Shown here in pieces: positions 15,153-23,529 of a stretch of 64,000 nucleotides of DNA. Location of the stretch: positions 62,001 to 126,000 of the forward strand of contig QHXI01000049.1 of assembly GCA_003222895.1 (NCBI GenBank), in the 5' to 3' direction. This stretch comes from Acidobacteriota bacterium. Its GTDB lineage: Bacteria > Acidobacteriota > Blastocatellia > Pyrinomonadales > Pyrinomonadaceae. The stretch's first letter is position 1. Each line of letters begins with the position of its first letter. The position numbers were made by a program, and so were the translations under genes. The notes below the pieces were generated by a model that saw only the letters and a program-made list of their open reading frames with translations, did not search any database and was not told where the DNA came from.

Positions 15153-16990
15153 GTTCCTCGGTCGCCGCAAACCCTTTGGCGCAAGCCAGGAAAACGGTGG
15201 CAGAAGATCCCGGCGCGGCTTACGAACTGATTCTTCAAAACAGCGATGCGTGGCTGAGCGTCTCGAGCTTTTTGTCTGCCGTGCAACTGCTGCAAAGAAT
15301 ACCTAGTGAGACACGCGAGCAGCGCGCGAAAATTGAGGTAAAGGTGGCACTGCTCGGCAATTGCACGCTTTCATACACGGCTGACGCGTTATCTTTGGCA
15401 CTGGGGCCAACGATTTTTCCCAAGATTTACACAGGAGATTTTGATCAATGGGCCATGGACTTGATCGACACCGCATCTGGTCTGGCAAACTTCGCGCCTG
15501 ACGTAGTTGTTGTTCATCTGTCTTCGTTAGGCTTTACCAAAGGCGGGACGGATCTGGCTGCCGTTCCAATCAAGCAAATAGAAGATGCTTTCCGATCGTT
15601 CGCAGATCGCTCGAATGCTCCGGTGATCACGATTTTGCCTGAGCCTCTGCGGGAGTGCACCGGCGGCAGTTCGCAAACCGATTGCTGGTACAACGAAACC
15701 AGGGAAGCGATCAGGCGCGCATCCAAGCACGCCCTCGGCAATCGCGCGATCACTCTGGATGCGGTTCCTACTCTGCTGGCGATGAACAGCGATTGGGCTG
15801 CCGCGCGTTATTGGAACAGCGCCAAAATTCCTTTGCATCCCAAGGCCTGTATCGCGCTCGGTCGTCGTCTTGCGCGGGTGATTGAAAACGTCACGTATCC
15901 GCGAATAAAAGTTATTGCCGTCGATTGCGACAATACTTTGTGGGGTGGAATAGTCGGAGAAGATGGATCGAAAGGGCTGCGCCTATCGCCATTTGACGAA
16001 AGCGCCGGCTATCTTAACTTGCAGCGATTACTGAAAGAGGCAGCCGCGAACGGTTTCCTGCTAGTAGCGCTATCAAAGAACGACGAAGAGAATGTGCGAG
16101 AGGTTTTTGACCAACGTCCGGAGATGATATTGAAACTCGAGGACTTCAGTCTTCTCAAGATCAATTGGGGGCCAAAGTCGCAAAACCTGCTCGCGGCTGC
16201 AAACGAACTAAATCTCGCCTTGGATAGTTTTCTGCTGATCGACGATTCACCTTTCGAACGCGGCGAAGTAGCTGCAGCCTTACCGGACGTGGTGATCGCA
16301 GAACTGCCGCCGGATCCCGACGAGTATGCTACGGCGATTACGCGCCTCGGCCTTTTGGAGCGACCGCTGTTGAGCGACGAGGACACGCGAAGGACGGAAC
16401 TCTATCGACAGGAGCAGGCCCGGCAAACCGCGCGCGAGGCTGTGATTTCGCCCGAAGAATTTCTCCGCGATCTGCAGTTGGAGGTTTTAGCAACGCCGGT
16501 GGGCGCAGAAAATCTCGACCGAGTTGCGCAGCTGGTTGCAAAGACGAACCAATTTAATTTGACTACGCGCCGGCACAGTCGAGACAAACTTGGCGCCTGG
16601 GCTTCAGATCCAAACGTTTACGCATATTGTTATCGAGTGTCCGATAGGTTTGGCGATGCGGGAATCACAGGTGTTTGTGTCGCCTTGCCGAAATCGGATC
16701 GAGTCTTCGAGCTCGATACCTTATTACTCAGTTGCCGGGTCATTGGGCGAACGGTTGAGCACGCTATCATGGAACATCTGCGCCAATGGCTTGCGGACCG
16801 GAAACCGGAGGAACTGCGGGGCGAATATCTTCCGACGCCAAAGAATGGTTTGGTCGCTGATCTTCTGCCGCGCTTTGGCTTTACACTCATCTCGAACGTG
16901 GGTGATCGCAAGCAGTACAGCTTAGACGATTTCCAGCGGCCGATCGCTAACGCTTTTGCAAAGATTGTAGAAGACCCCTTGACCGACTGA
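15134..16990 (+). CDS. FkbH-like HAD-superfamily IIIC protein
   Basis: A 618-residue FkbH homologue. An N-terminal SGNH-like region (about 70-240) precedes the HAD domain with IAVDCDNTLWGG (nucleophile Asp264, Asp266), SKNDEENV and FLLIDDSPFER; a C-terminal acyltransferase-like region carries AKTNQFNLTTRRH. Characterised FkbH-type proteins dephosphorylate 1,3-bisphosphoglycerate and load the glyceryl group onto an ACP. The adjacent ACP gene (14-bp gap) makes acyl-ACP loading very likely here. Two starts are possible: 15134, with AAGGGG 9-14 bp upstream, used here; or 15149, which forms an ATGA overlap with the MaoC stop and gives 613 residues. Confidence 0.87.
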   Translation: MRADPMSSSVAANPLAQARKTVAEDPGAAYELILQNSDAWLSVSSFLSAVQLLQRIPSETREQRAKIEVKVALLGNCTLSYTADALSLALGPTIFPKIYTGDFDQWAMDLIDTASGLANFAPDVVVVHLSSLGFTKGGTDLAAVPIKQIEDAFRSFADRSNAPVITILPEPLRECTGGSSQTDCWYNETREAIRRASKHALGNRAITLDAVPTLLAMNSDWAAARYWNSAKIPLHPKACIALGRRLARVIENVTYPRIKVIAVDCDNTLWGGIVGEDGSKGLRLSPFDESAGYLNLQRLLKEAAANGFLLVALSKNDEENVREVFDQRPEMILKLEDFSLLKINWGPKSQNLLAAANELNLALDSFLLIDDSPFERGEVAAALPDVVIAELPPDPDEYATAITRLGLLERPLLSDEDTRRTELYRQEQARQTAREAVISPEEFLRDLQLEVLATPVGAENLDRVAQLVAKTNQFNLTTRRHSRDKLGAWASDPNVYAYCYRVSDRFGDAGITGVCVALPKSDRVFELDTLLLSCRVIGRTVEHAIMEHLRQWLADRKPEELRGEYLPTPKNGLVADLLPRFGFTLISNVGDRKQYSLDDFQRPIANAFAKIVEDPLTD

Positions 16991-17003
16991 GGGCACGGAC
17001 TTT

Positions 17004-17252
17004 ATGCAGGCGACAAAGCAGGACGTTGAGCAAGTGTTTCGAATGGTATTCGAGCACGAAGATCTCGAAATCTTTCCGCAGATGACCGCGAATGACGTTG
17101 AGAACTGGGACAGCTTTCACCACTTGAACTTGATCCTGGCGCTTGAGGAACGCTTTGACGTGCGATTTTCATCGGAAGAGATCGCTGGAATGGAAAAGGT
17201 CGACGATCTATTTTGGATCCTTGGGCGGCATGGCGTAGAGGTTTCATGGTGA
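17004..17252 (+). CDS. Acyl carrier protein
   Basis: An 82-residue acidic four-helix carrier protein. The 4'-phosphopantetheine site is Ser37 in NWDSFHHLNLI, a DSF variant of the usual DSL. ACPs paired with FkbH-like proteins carry a glyceryl or related C3/C4 unit. It sits between the FkbH-like gene and a GNAT protein, which would be a natural acyltransferase to pass the bound acyl group to an amino sugar. A separate phosphopantetheinyl transferase would be needed and is not in this window. Confidence 0.88.
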   Translation: MQATKQDVEQVFRMVFEHEDLEIFPQMTANDVENWDSFHHLNLILALEERFDVRFSSEEIAGMEKVDDLFWILGRHGVEVSW

Positions 17253-17274
17253 TGCGCAACGTCAACATACCAAT

Positions 17275-18381
17275 GTGGCGATAGAAATCAGAGACCACTT
17301 CGCGATGCGGGATTGGGAAGTGATGCGCGACTTTCTCTCGCGGAATTATCGTCCCGACGTGGCCCTCTGTTGCCGATCGGTCTTTGAATGGCAATTCATG
17401 GTCCAACCGGATACTGGCGCCGCCAACATGTATTGTGCGTGGGATGGGGATCGTTTGATAGGTATCCAGGGCTATATTCCGGTGCAAATTTTTTGGGGTG
17501 CGACTGACAAACCGGTAAGTGGTGCGTGGACGATCAACTGGTACGTAGAAAAAGACTACAGGCGCGGCGTGGGTTGGTTACTAATGCGAAAGCTTCAGGA
17601 CGCTTTCCCGGTAGTAATGGGAATCGAAGCCAGCCCGGACAATCAGGTAATCGTTAACCGTTTAGGATGGACTTTCTATCCGAGCTTGCCCCGCTACTTG
17701 TCTGTGCTGGATCTGGAACAAGCCTCACAAATGCTTTGTCCGGAGGTTTCTGTCCAAGCGGACTTGCGCCCCCTTCTTTACGCCGGAGAAACTTTGGCCC
17801 GACCGCATTATCTCAATGAAGCTTCCGGCGACTACAATCCTGATTGGCGGCTGTATCCGCCGATGAGTTATGGAGTAATTCGCTCTCAATCGTATTTCGG
17901 ATGGCGCTATTTTGCTCATCCAGTGTTTAAGTATTTTATCGCAACGACCGGCTCGCTTGACCGGCCCGCTGTATGCGTTTACAGGATCGAACAATCTTCC
18001 GGTGATTTTAGAGCAAAGGTGGGGCGCATCGTCGATTTCTTCCATCCCATTGATTCTGAGGGATCGGAAAATGGAAAGGGGTTGATTCATGCTGTCCTTA
18101 ATAATCTGCGAGAGAAAGGTTGCGCATACGCGGACTGTTTCTGTTCAAGTCACACCTATGCGCAGACCTTGCTTGAGGCCGGATGGAGAATGCAGCCCGC
18201 AAGTCGCCAGTTATTACCAGTAAGATTATCTCCAATAGAGCGCAAAATGTTTACTTATAACATCGAGTGGGGAGTGGCAAAGCAATTACCAGTTCCGATC
18301 TTAGAAGACACTTATTTCACTAAGTCGGACGGCGATGCAGATCGGGCCGCCATGCTGCCCGAACTCCTTGAGAAGAGCTAA
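17275..18381 (+). CDS. GNAT-family N-acyltransferase-like protein
   Basis: A 368-residue protein. Its N-terminal half has the GNAT acyl-CoA/pantetheine loop as DYRRGVGWLLMRKL (RRGVG at 96-100), preceded by the SGAWTINWYVE strand. The C-terminal half (about 150-368) may be a second, degenerate GNAT repeat; it is otherwise unrecognised. The start is GTG at 17275, 22 bp after the ACP. The likely role is transfer of an acyl group (possibly from the adjacent ACP) to an amino or hydroxyl group of a nucleotide sugar. The overlap of family membership and position is good evidence; the substrate is a guess. Confidence 0.7.
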   Translation: MAIEIRDHFAMRDWEVMRDFLSRNYRPDVALCCRSVFEWQFMVQPDTGAANMYCAWDGDRLIGIQGYIPVQIFWGATDKPVSGAWTINWYVEKDYRRGVGWLLMRKLQDAFPVVMGIEASPDNQVIVNRLGWTFYPSLPRYLSVLDLEQASQMLCPEVSVQADLRPLLYAGETLARPHYLNEASGDYNPDWRLYPPMSYGVIRSQSYFGWRYFAHPVFKYFIATTGSLDRPAVCVYRIEQSSGDFRAKVGRIVDFFHPIDSEGSENGKGLIHAVLNNLREKGCAYADCFCSSHTYAQTLLEAGWRMQPASRQLLPVRLSPIERKMFTYNIEWGVAKQLPVPILEDTYFTKSDGDADRAAMLPELLEKS

Positions 18382-18404
18382 AAGAGAAAGGAACGAAACC
18401 GCAG

Positions 18405-19169
18405 ATGGAGACGTCCGAGATCAATGAATTCAACAGTTACTCCCAGGACCTGGATATAGAAAGCCAATTGGAAGCTTTCTTTAAGAAACATGAGATTAGT
18501 CCCCTCGATGCTGTCAGGCGCTTTCCGATTTACTCGCGCCGGATCCATCTGAGGCGTTTCCTCGCACACTATGAACTATTTCGTCAGACAATTGACTTGC
18601 CGGGAGACATTGTCGAGTTGGGCTTCTTTAGGGGATTGTCGTTGATGAGTTGGGCAAACTTTCTGGAAGTTCACCAGGTTAGCGACCGGCGCAAAAGAGT
18701 ATTGGGATTTGACACGGGCGAAGGATTGACCGGCGTTGGTTCAGAGGATGAAAGCGAGAGCGGTAAGGATGTTGCGGTTCCGGGAACATTCGCCGTGGCT
18801 GGAGGCGGCTGCGAATTAAAAGAGGCTATAGAAATTTTTGACCACGACCGGTTCGTGCCGTGGAAGCCCAGAGTGGAATTAACTTACGGGGACGTGCGCC
18901 AGACAGTTCCTGCCTACGTGGAGCAGAATCCCGGCCTGAGAATCTCTCTGCTTCATTTTGACATGGATATTTATGAGCCTACCAAAGTCGGTCTTGAACA
19001 CTTGTTCCCGAAGGTTGTGAAGAACGGTATTGTCGTCTTTGACGAATATGGCGTTCTCGAATGGCCGGGTGAAACAAAGGCCGTTGACGAATTCTTCGCG
19101 GGGACAGATTACGTCGTTAAGAAGTTTCCCTGGGCACCGTCGCCGGGTGGTTACGTAATCAAGCTATGA
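18405..19169 (+). CDS. TylF/MycF-type O-methyltransferase
   Basis: A 254-residue methyltransferase. GDIVELGFFRGLSL (67-80) is motif I, LGFDTGEGLTG follows strand 2, and the metal/catalytic signature LLHFDMDIYEPT plus VFDEYGVLEWPGE matches the TylF/MycF family, Mg-dependent enzymes that methylate hydroxyls of 6-deoxy sugars. That supports O-methylated deoxy sugars in the product. It is preceded by 23 bp and followed by 36 bp, all on the same strand. The ATG at 18405 has AAAGGAACGAAACC upstream as a reasonable ribosome site. Confidence 0.82.
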   Translation: METSEINEFNSYSQDLDIESQLEAFFKKHEISPLDAVRRFPIYSRRIHLRRFLAHYELFRQTIDLPGDIVELGFFRGLSLMSWANFLEVHQVSDRRKRVLGFDTGEGLTGVGSEDESESGKDVAVPGTFAVAGGGCELKEAIEIFDHDRFVPWKPRVELTYGDVRQTVPAYVEQNPGLRISLLHFDMDIYEPTKVGLEHLFPKVVKNGIVVFDEYGVLEWPGETKAVDEFFAGTDYVVKKFPWAPSPGGYVIKL

Positions 19170-19205
19170 AATTCACGTCAGAGGACTGTACGAGGTCGAA
19201 TTAGA

Positions 19206-19904
19206 ATGGTTGATATTGGTCGCTACAATGCGGATCCCGAAAGCTACCAGCGATTGGTAGATGAACTCTATGCAAACAATCCAAGCATTACTCTGCCGCC
19301 CGAATATGCTTCATTCATAAAAGACAATCTGTTGAGGTTTCTGATTCGCCTCGCGCGCTACAAGTTCGTGGCACGACTTGTCAAGAAATCCGATCGGGTT
19401 TTGGAAGTAGGTTGCGGCTCAGGTCTCGGAAGCATCTTTTTGAGTCAGCATTGCGCGCACGTGACTGGGCTTGAAGTGCGCACGACTGAAATCGAAGAGG
19501 CGAAGTTGATCAATCGCCGCCCAAACGTTGATTTCGTGGTCGGCGATCTGTTTGAGTTGGAAACCTCTGAAAAATTCGATGTGGTCGTCAACCTCGACGT
19601 AATAGAACATATGCCGCTTGAACAGGGGCGAGAATTCGTCGCGGTAATGAGTCGGCACATGAAGGCCGCTGGAATGTTAGTCATCGGCACGCCCAGCATT
19701 TACTCATACGAATACCAAAGCCCATTGAGCAAGGCTTCGCATATCAAGTGTTACGACCAGGACGAATTGGTGTCGCTGGTGGATGAACACTTCGGGCGTA
19801 CGCTGGCCTTTTCAATGAACGACGAAGTGGTTCACACTGGTTTTTCGAAGATGGCATGGTACTATTTCGTACTCGCATTTTTGCCGCGAAAGAGCGCCCA
19901 TTAG
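19206..19904 (+). CDS. Class I SAM-dependent methyltransferase
   Basis: A 232-residue methyltransferase with motif I RVLEVGCGSGLGSIFLS (64-80), a second-strand acidic residue in VTGLEVRTTEIE, and KFDVVVNLDVIEHMPLEQGR as motif IV/V. It resembles UbiG/Methyltransf_23 proteins common in glycan clusters. The acceptor is unknown. It ends 17 bp before the chosen aminotransferase start; a longer aminotransferase reading frame would overlap it by 49 bp. Confidence 0.82.
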   Translation: MVDIGRYNADPESYQRLVDELYANNPSITLPPEYASFIKDNLLRFLIRLARYKFVARLVKKSDRVLEVGCGSGLGSIFLSQHCAHVTGLEVRTTEIEEAKLINRRPNVDFVVGDLFELETSEKFDVVVNLDVIEHMPLEQGREFVAVMSRHMKAAGMLVIGTPSIYSYEYQSPLSKASHIKCYDQDELVSLVDEHFGRTLAFSMNDEVVHTGFSKMAWYYFVLAFLPRKSAH

Positions 19905-19921
19905 TCAGGAACATCCACGAC

Positions 19922-21037
19922 ATGTCAATGGTGGCAAGTAATATCAAGACTAAGGTTCCGTTTCTCGATCTGCGCGTCACTGACGACAATGAACGTCAGA
20001 ATCTGTTAGCCGCGGTTGACGCAATGCTTCGCCATGGGCGAATCGTGCTCGGACCGGAGGTTCAGGAATTAGAACGCGAAATCGCACTCAGGTGCGGAAG
20101 AAAATATGGCGTCGGCGTCAACTCCGGCACCGATGCCTTGTATTTGGGTTTGAAGAGCCTCGGCATCGGAAAGGGCGATGAGGTAATTACGACCGTGCTG
20201 TCCTGGATCGCGACAGCAAATGCAATAGCGCTCACCGGAGCAACTCCGATATTTGCGGACATTGATGACGATCTTAACGTTGATCCTGCGAGGGTCGAAC
20301 GGTTGATCACACCCCGCACGAAGGCTCTAATGTCGGTGCACTACACGGGTAAAATGTGCCGCATGACTCAGCTGATGCAGATTGCGAACGAGCATAACTT
20401 GCTCGTAGTTGAAGACGCCTCGCAAGCATTTGACGCGCGCTACCAGGGCCGCATCGCCGGTTCGTTCGGCGATATCGCCTGTTTCAGCATGAATCCGATG
20501 AAGGTTTTTGCGGCCTGCGGTGAAGCAGGAATGGTTGTCACCGATCGCGAAGATATTTATGAAAAATTGATCTCTCTGCGTTACAACGGCACCATTAACC
20601 GCGAAGAATGCGTCGAGACTAGTCTTAACGGTCGGCTGGATACTCTACAAGCAGCTATCCTGCTGCGTCGGCTGGACGGCGTCAAAGATATCATTCAGAA
20701 GCGACGGGAGATCGCGAGCTGGTACGATCCGCAACTGAAAGATGTCGTTGGCATTCCGAAAGAAGCCGGCGGAGAAGAGGACGTTTACTACACTTATCAG
20801 ATACGCGCTGATCGGCGGAATGAATTGAAGACTTTTCTAGAAACCAGGGGAATCGAAACGAAGATTCAACACCCGTACCTGATGGCCGATCAACCTGCCT
20901 ATCAGCATTTGCAGCAGAAGATATTCCCAAATGCCCGCCGATTGGTCGAACGAATTCTTTGTATTCCCGCTCATGAAAAGTTGACGCGCGCCGACATTGA
21001 CTATGTAGCCAGCAACATTCGAGAGTTTTACGGGTGA
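19922..21037 (+). CDS. DegT/DnrJ/EryC1/StrS-family sugar aminotransferase
   Basis: A 371-residue PLP aminotransferase. It has VPFLDL near the N-terminus, NSGTDAL (67-73) for the phosphate cup, VVEDASQAF with Asp165 facing the pyridine nitrogen, and the Schiff-base Lys194 in FSMNPMKVFAACGEAG. It converts a keto sugar nucleotide to an amino sugar in the cytoplasm. A free amine would be the acceptor for the GNAT/ACP module just upstream. The ATG at 19922 avoids the overlap with the methyltransferase gene. Its stop overlaps the GTG start of the WbuC gene. A second member lies at 45696. Confidence 0.88.
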   Translation: MSMVASNIKTKVPFLDLRVTDDNERQNLLAAVDAMLRHGRIVLGPEVQELEREIALRCGRKYGVGVNSGTDALYLGLKSLGIGKGDEVITTVLSWIATANAIALTGATPIFADIDDDLNVDPARVERLITPRTKALMSVHYTGKMCRMTQLMQIANEHNLLVVEDASQAFDARYQGRIAGSFGDIACFSMNPMKVFAACGEAGMVVTDREDIYEKLISLRYNGTINREECVETSLNGRLDTLQAAILLRRLDGVKDIIQKRREIASWYDPQLKDVVGIPKEAGGEEDVYYTYQIRADRRNELKTFLETRGIETKIQHPYLMADQPAYQHLQQKIFPNARRLVERILCIPAHEKLTRADIDYVASNIREFYG

Positions 21038-21537
21038 CATTCGCGATGTCCACGATCTCTTTTCCAGACCAGGATATTATCGAAATAGACGAGGCGCAGA
21101 TCGAGAAGCTAAAAATCAGCGCCGCAGAGTCTCCGCTGAAGCGGGCGCGAATCTGTCTTCATCATAGTCATCACGACAAGGTTCAGGAGATGGTCATTGC
21201 CTTTTGTCGCGGCACTTATAATCCTCCTCATCGACATCAAAATAAGAGCGAATCGTTTCACGTAATTGAAGGAAATCTGGTGGTGGTATTTTTTGACGAT
21301 GACGGCCAAGTAACGCAACGAATAAAATTGGGACCGCCTGGATCGGCCGGTGCGGCCTTTCTTTACCGTTTGGCGAGTACGTTGTGGCACACGGTGGTGC
21401 CTCTGTCAGAATTCGTCGTTATCCACGAGACCACATCCGGACCTTTTCTTAAGAGCGAAAATGAGGTCGCGGACTGGGCCCCGAACCAGTCAGATCAGAA
21501 TGGCGTGGATGACTTCCTGCGGAGAATTACTAGTTGA
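21034..21537 (+). CDS. wbuC: WbuC-family cupin metalloprotein
   Basis: A 167-residue cupin. HHSHHDKVQEMVIAF, then PPHRHQNKSESFHVIEG with the metal-binding His-Glu set, then LASTLWHTVVP, fit WbuC as I remember it from O-antigen loci. The biochemical role of WbuC is not settled; it is usually found with amino-sugar genes. GTG at 21034 gives overlap with the aminotransferase stop; an ATG 12 bp later is an alternative. It is followed by a 124-bp spacer, one of the longer gaps in the left half of the locus, with a hairpin next to the following start. Confidence 0.75.
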   Translation: MTFAMSTISFPDQDIIEIDEAQIEKLKISAAESPLKRARICLHHSHHDKVQEMVIAFCRGTYNPPHRHQNKSESFHVIEGNLVVVFFDDDGQVTQRIKLGPPGSAGAAFLYRLASTLWHTVVPLSEFVVIHETTSGPFLKSENEVADWAPNQSDQNGVDDFLRRITS

Positions 21538-21643
21538 GCATTTTGTGGAGCGACGCGTCGTTATGCAGCCCCCGCAGGTCAATCCACTCGCACCTTCCTC
21601 GCTACCTAAAGGCGGTAACCGGCGGATAGAATAGGCGCGAAGC

Positions 21644-21659
21644 AAGGCTCTCCAGCCTT
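21644..21659 (+). other. Short hairpin abutting a glycosyltransferase start
   Basis: Six-base arms AAGGCT (21644-21649) and AGCCTT (21654-21659) with a CTCC loop end 2 bp before the ATG at 21662. The arms cover the place where a Shine-Dalgarno sequence would sit, and none is visible. It could dampen initiation or act as a weak attenuator after the WbuC gene. The arm length is short, so a chance origin is possible. Confidence 0.3.
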
Positions 21660-21661
21660 TT

Positions 21662-22678
21662 ATGAAGATGGGCACACTCTCAGTTGTCATGTCGAGCTAC
21701 AACTACGGCTCGTATATTGGGGACGCGCTTGAGGCGATTCTGTCGCAATCGTTTCGTCCGATGGAGGTCATCGTCGTGGATGACGCTTCGACGGACGACA
21801 GCGCCGACGTTGTTAATCAGTTTGCGCGACGCGATCCGATCATCAAACTTGTGCGCAACGAGCGGAACATGGGAGTGCATTACGTCGCCGAGAAGGGTAT
21901 CAATTTGGCGTGCGGTGAATATTTGTATGGAGCTGCCGCCGATGATCGGATCTTACCCGGCTTCTTTGAAAAGTCGATGCGTCTTTTGGAGCAATACCCG
22001 GAAGCGGGGCTGTGTAGCACGGATATTGGCTACATAAACGCGCAAGGACATATCGTCGGAGAGTATCGAGCAGGCGTCGTCGATCAAACTTCGTTCCTTT
22101 CACCCTCTGGGATTTTGAAGAGCCTTTACAAAGACCCCGCGTACATCGTTGGCGGCAGTACTATTTTTCGCCGAGCCGCGCTGGATGAAGCAGGAGGATT
22201 TCCGCCTCAACTCCTGAGTCTGTGTGATTGGTTTACTGAGCGCGCGATCGCCCTAAAACACGGAGCTTGTTACATACCTGAGGTTTTGTATTTGTGGCGA
22301 ATGACTGAAGGTCAGTATTCCGCGACCTGTTACAAAAATCCGTGGGAAATGTTAAAGGTCGTCGACCAGGCGGTCGAACTCATGCAATCACCTCGATACA
22401 GCGACACGTTTCCGCCTGACTTCGTCGATTACTGGGTCAACCGGTTTGGTGGGGAAGTGATAGATGAAGCCTTGACCGGATTACACGACTACCAATACGC
22501 ATTTATGGAACAGTTTGGCAAATGCGTGAAGCCTTCGGGATTAGTAAATAGACTGCTTCGGCGAACTCTTTGGTCAATGACGCGATACGCTCTGTCATTC
22601 TCCAAGTCGTCTCTCACGCGAGGTCTAAGTCCGATCCGGGAGAAGTCCCGCGCAGGGGTTAATAAGCAGAGTAATTAA
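21662..22678 (+). CDS. Glycosyltransferase family 2
   Basis: A 338-residue GT-A glycosyltransferase. The N-terminus LSVVMSSYNYGSYIGDALEA, VVDDASTDDS (metal and nucleotide-sugar region) and AAADDRI acidic motif are typical of GT2; a GGSTIFRRAALDEAGGF acceptor-side segment follows. It transfers a sugar from a nucleotide donor at the inner face of the membrane. It has no transmembrane segment that I can see. A second in-frame ATG lies 6 bp downstream, so the start is uncertain by two residues. Confidence 0.85.
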   Translation: MKMGTLSVVMSSYNYGSYIGDALEAILSQSFRPMEVIVVDDASTDDSADVVNQFARRDPIIKLVRNERNMGVHYVAEKGINLACGEYLYGAAADDRILPGFFEKSMRLLEQYPEAGLCSTDIGYINAQGHIVGEYRAGVVDQTSFLSPSGILKSLYKDPAYIVGGSTIFRRAALDEAGGFPPQLLSLCDWFTERAIALKHGACYIPEVLYLWRMTEGQYSATCYKNPWEMLKVVDQAVELMQSPRYSDTFPPDFVDYWVNRFGGEVIDEALTGLHDYQYAFMEQFGKCVKPSGLVNRLLRRTLWSMTRYALSFSKSSLTRGLSPIREKSRAGVNKQSN

Positions 22679-22701
22679 ACGCTGCGTTGCGAAAAGCGAT
22701 T

Positions 22702-23499
22702 ATGCAGACTCACAGTGAACGAATAACTTTTTCTTTTGGCAAGAACTGGCGCGATTACGTCGACACGATTAATGAAAACTCGATTCAGCAGGCGACGAAT
22801 GACATCGAAGAATGGTTGCGAGACCACCCGGTCTCAGGCAAGACCGTCTTGGATATTGGAAGTGGCTCCGGCATTCATTCGCTCTGCTTTTTCATGATGG
22901 GCGCGAGAGAAATAGTCTCGCTCGATGTAGATCCATACAGCGTCGAGTCCACGCGGTTGTTATGGCAGAGGGCAGGCAGCCCTGCCAATTGGAAAGTAAT
23001 TGGTGGATCGATTCTCGATGCAGAATTTGTGGGAAGTTTGGGCCAACATGAAATTGTCTATTCGTGGGGAGTGCTTCACCATACCGGCGCGATGTGGCAA
23101 GCTATCGACAATGCTTGTTCACTTGTTCAGCCCGGTGGTCGCTTGTGGATTGCGCTTTATGTGAAGGGTCCAACGTATCCGAAGCACTTGGCGTTAAAGC
23201 AATCATATAATCGCGCATCCTGGTTGGGGAAAAAGGTCATGGTATGGAAGTACGTCTTGCAGCACTGCATGATCCCTCGCTGGAAGGCAGGTATTAATCC
23301 CTTTGCATGGAATACGACGGGCGAGCGAGGGATGAATGTTTACCACGATATCGTTGACTGGTTGGGCGGCCTGCCCTATGAAGTAGCGAGCACGGATGAA
23401 GTCGTGGGTTTTTGCAAGGATAGGTGCTTTGCGCTCGAAAGAGTTCTCGAAGCCGGCGAACAGAGCAATAACATCTACCTGTTTTCGCGTACCGCATGA
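22702..23499 (+). CDS. Class I SAM-dependent methyltransferase
   Basis: A 265-residue methyltransferase with TVLDIGSGSGIHSLCFF as motif I, SLDVDPYSVEST after strand 2, and IVYSWGVLHHTGAMWQAI as motif IV. The C-terminal half has the KxxxWxxYxxxR style found in class I sugar or lipid methyltransferases. I chose the ATG at 22702 over a TTG at 22687. It ends 30 bp before an AsnB-type gene. The acceptor is not predictable. Confidence 0.8.
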   Translation: MQTHSERITFSFGKNWRDYVDTINENSIQQATNDIEEWLRDHPVSGKTVLDIGSGSGIHSLCFFMMGAREIVSLDVDPYSVESTRLLWQRAGSPANWKVIGGSILDAEFVGSLGQHEIVYSWGVLHHTGAMWQAIDNACSLVQPGGRLWIALYVKGPTYPKHLALKQSYNRASWLGKKVMVWKYVLQHCMIPRWKAGINPFAWNTTGERGMNVYHDIVDWLGGLPYEVASTDEVVGFCKDRCFALERVLEAGEQSNNIYLFSRTA

Positions 23500-23529
23500 G
23501 TGATTGTTGCTCCCGTCTAAATCGACAAT

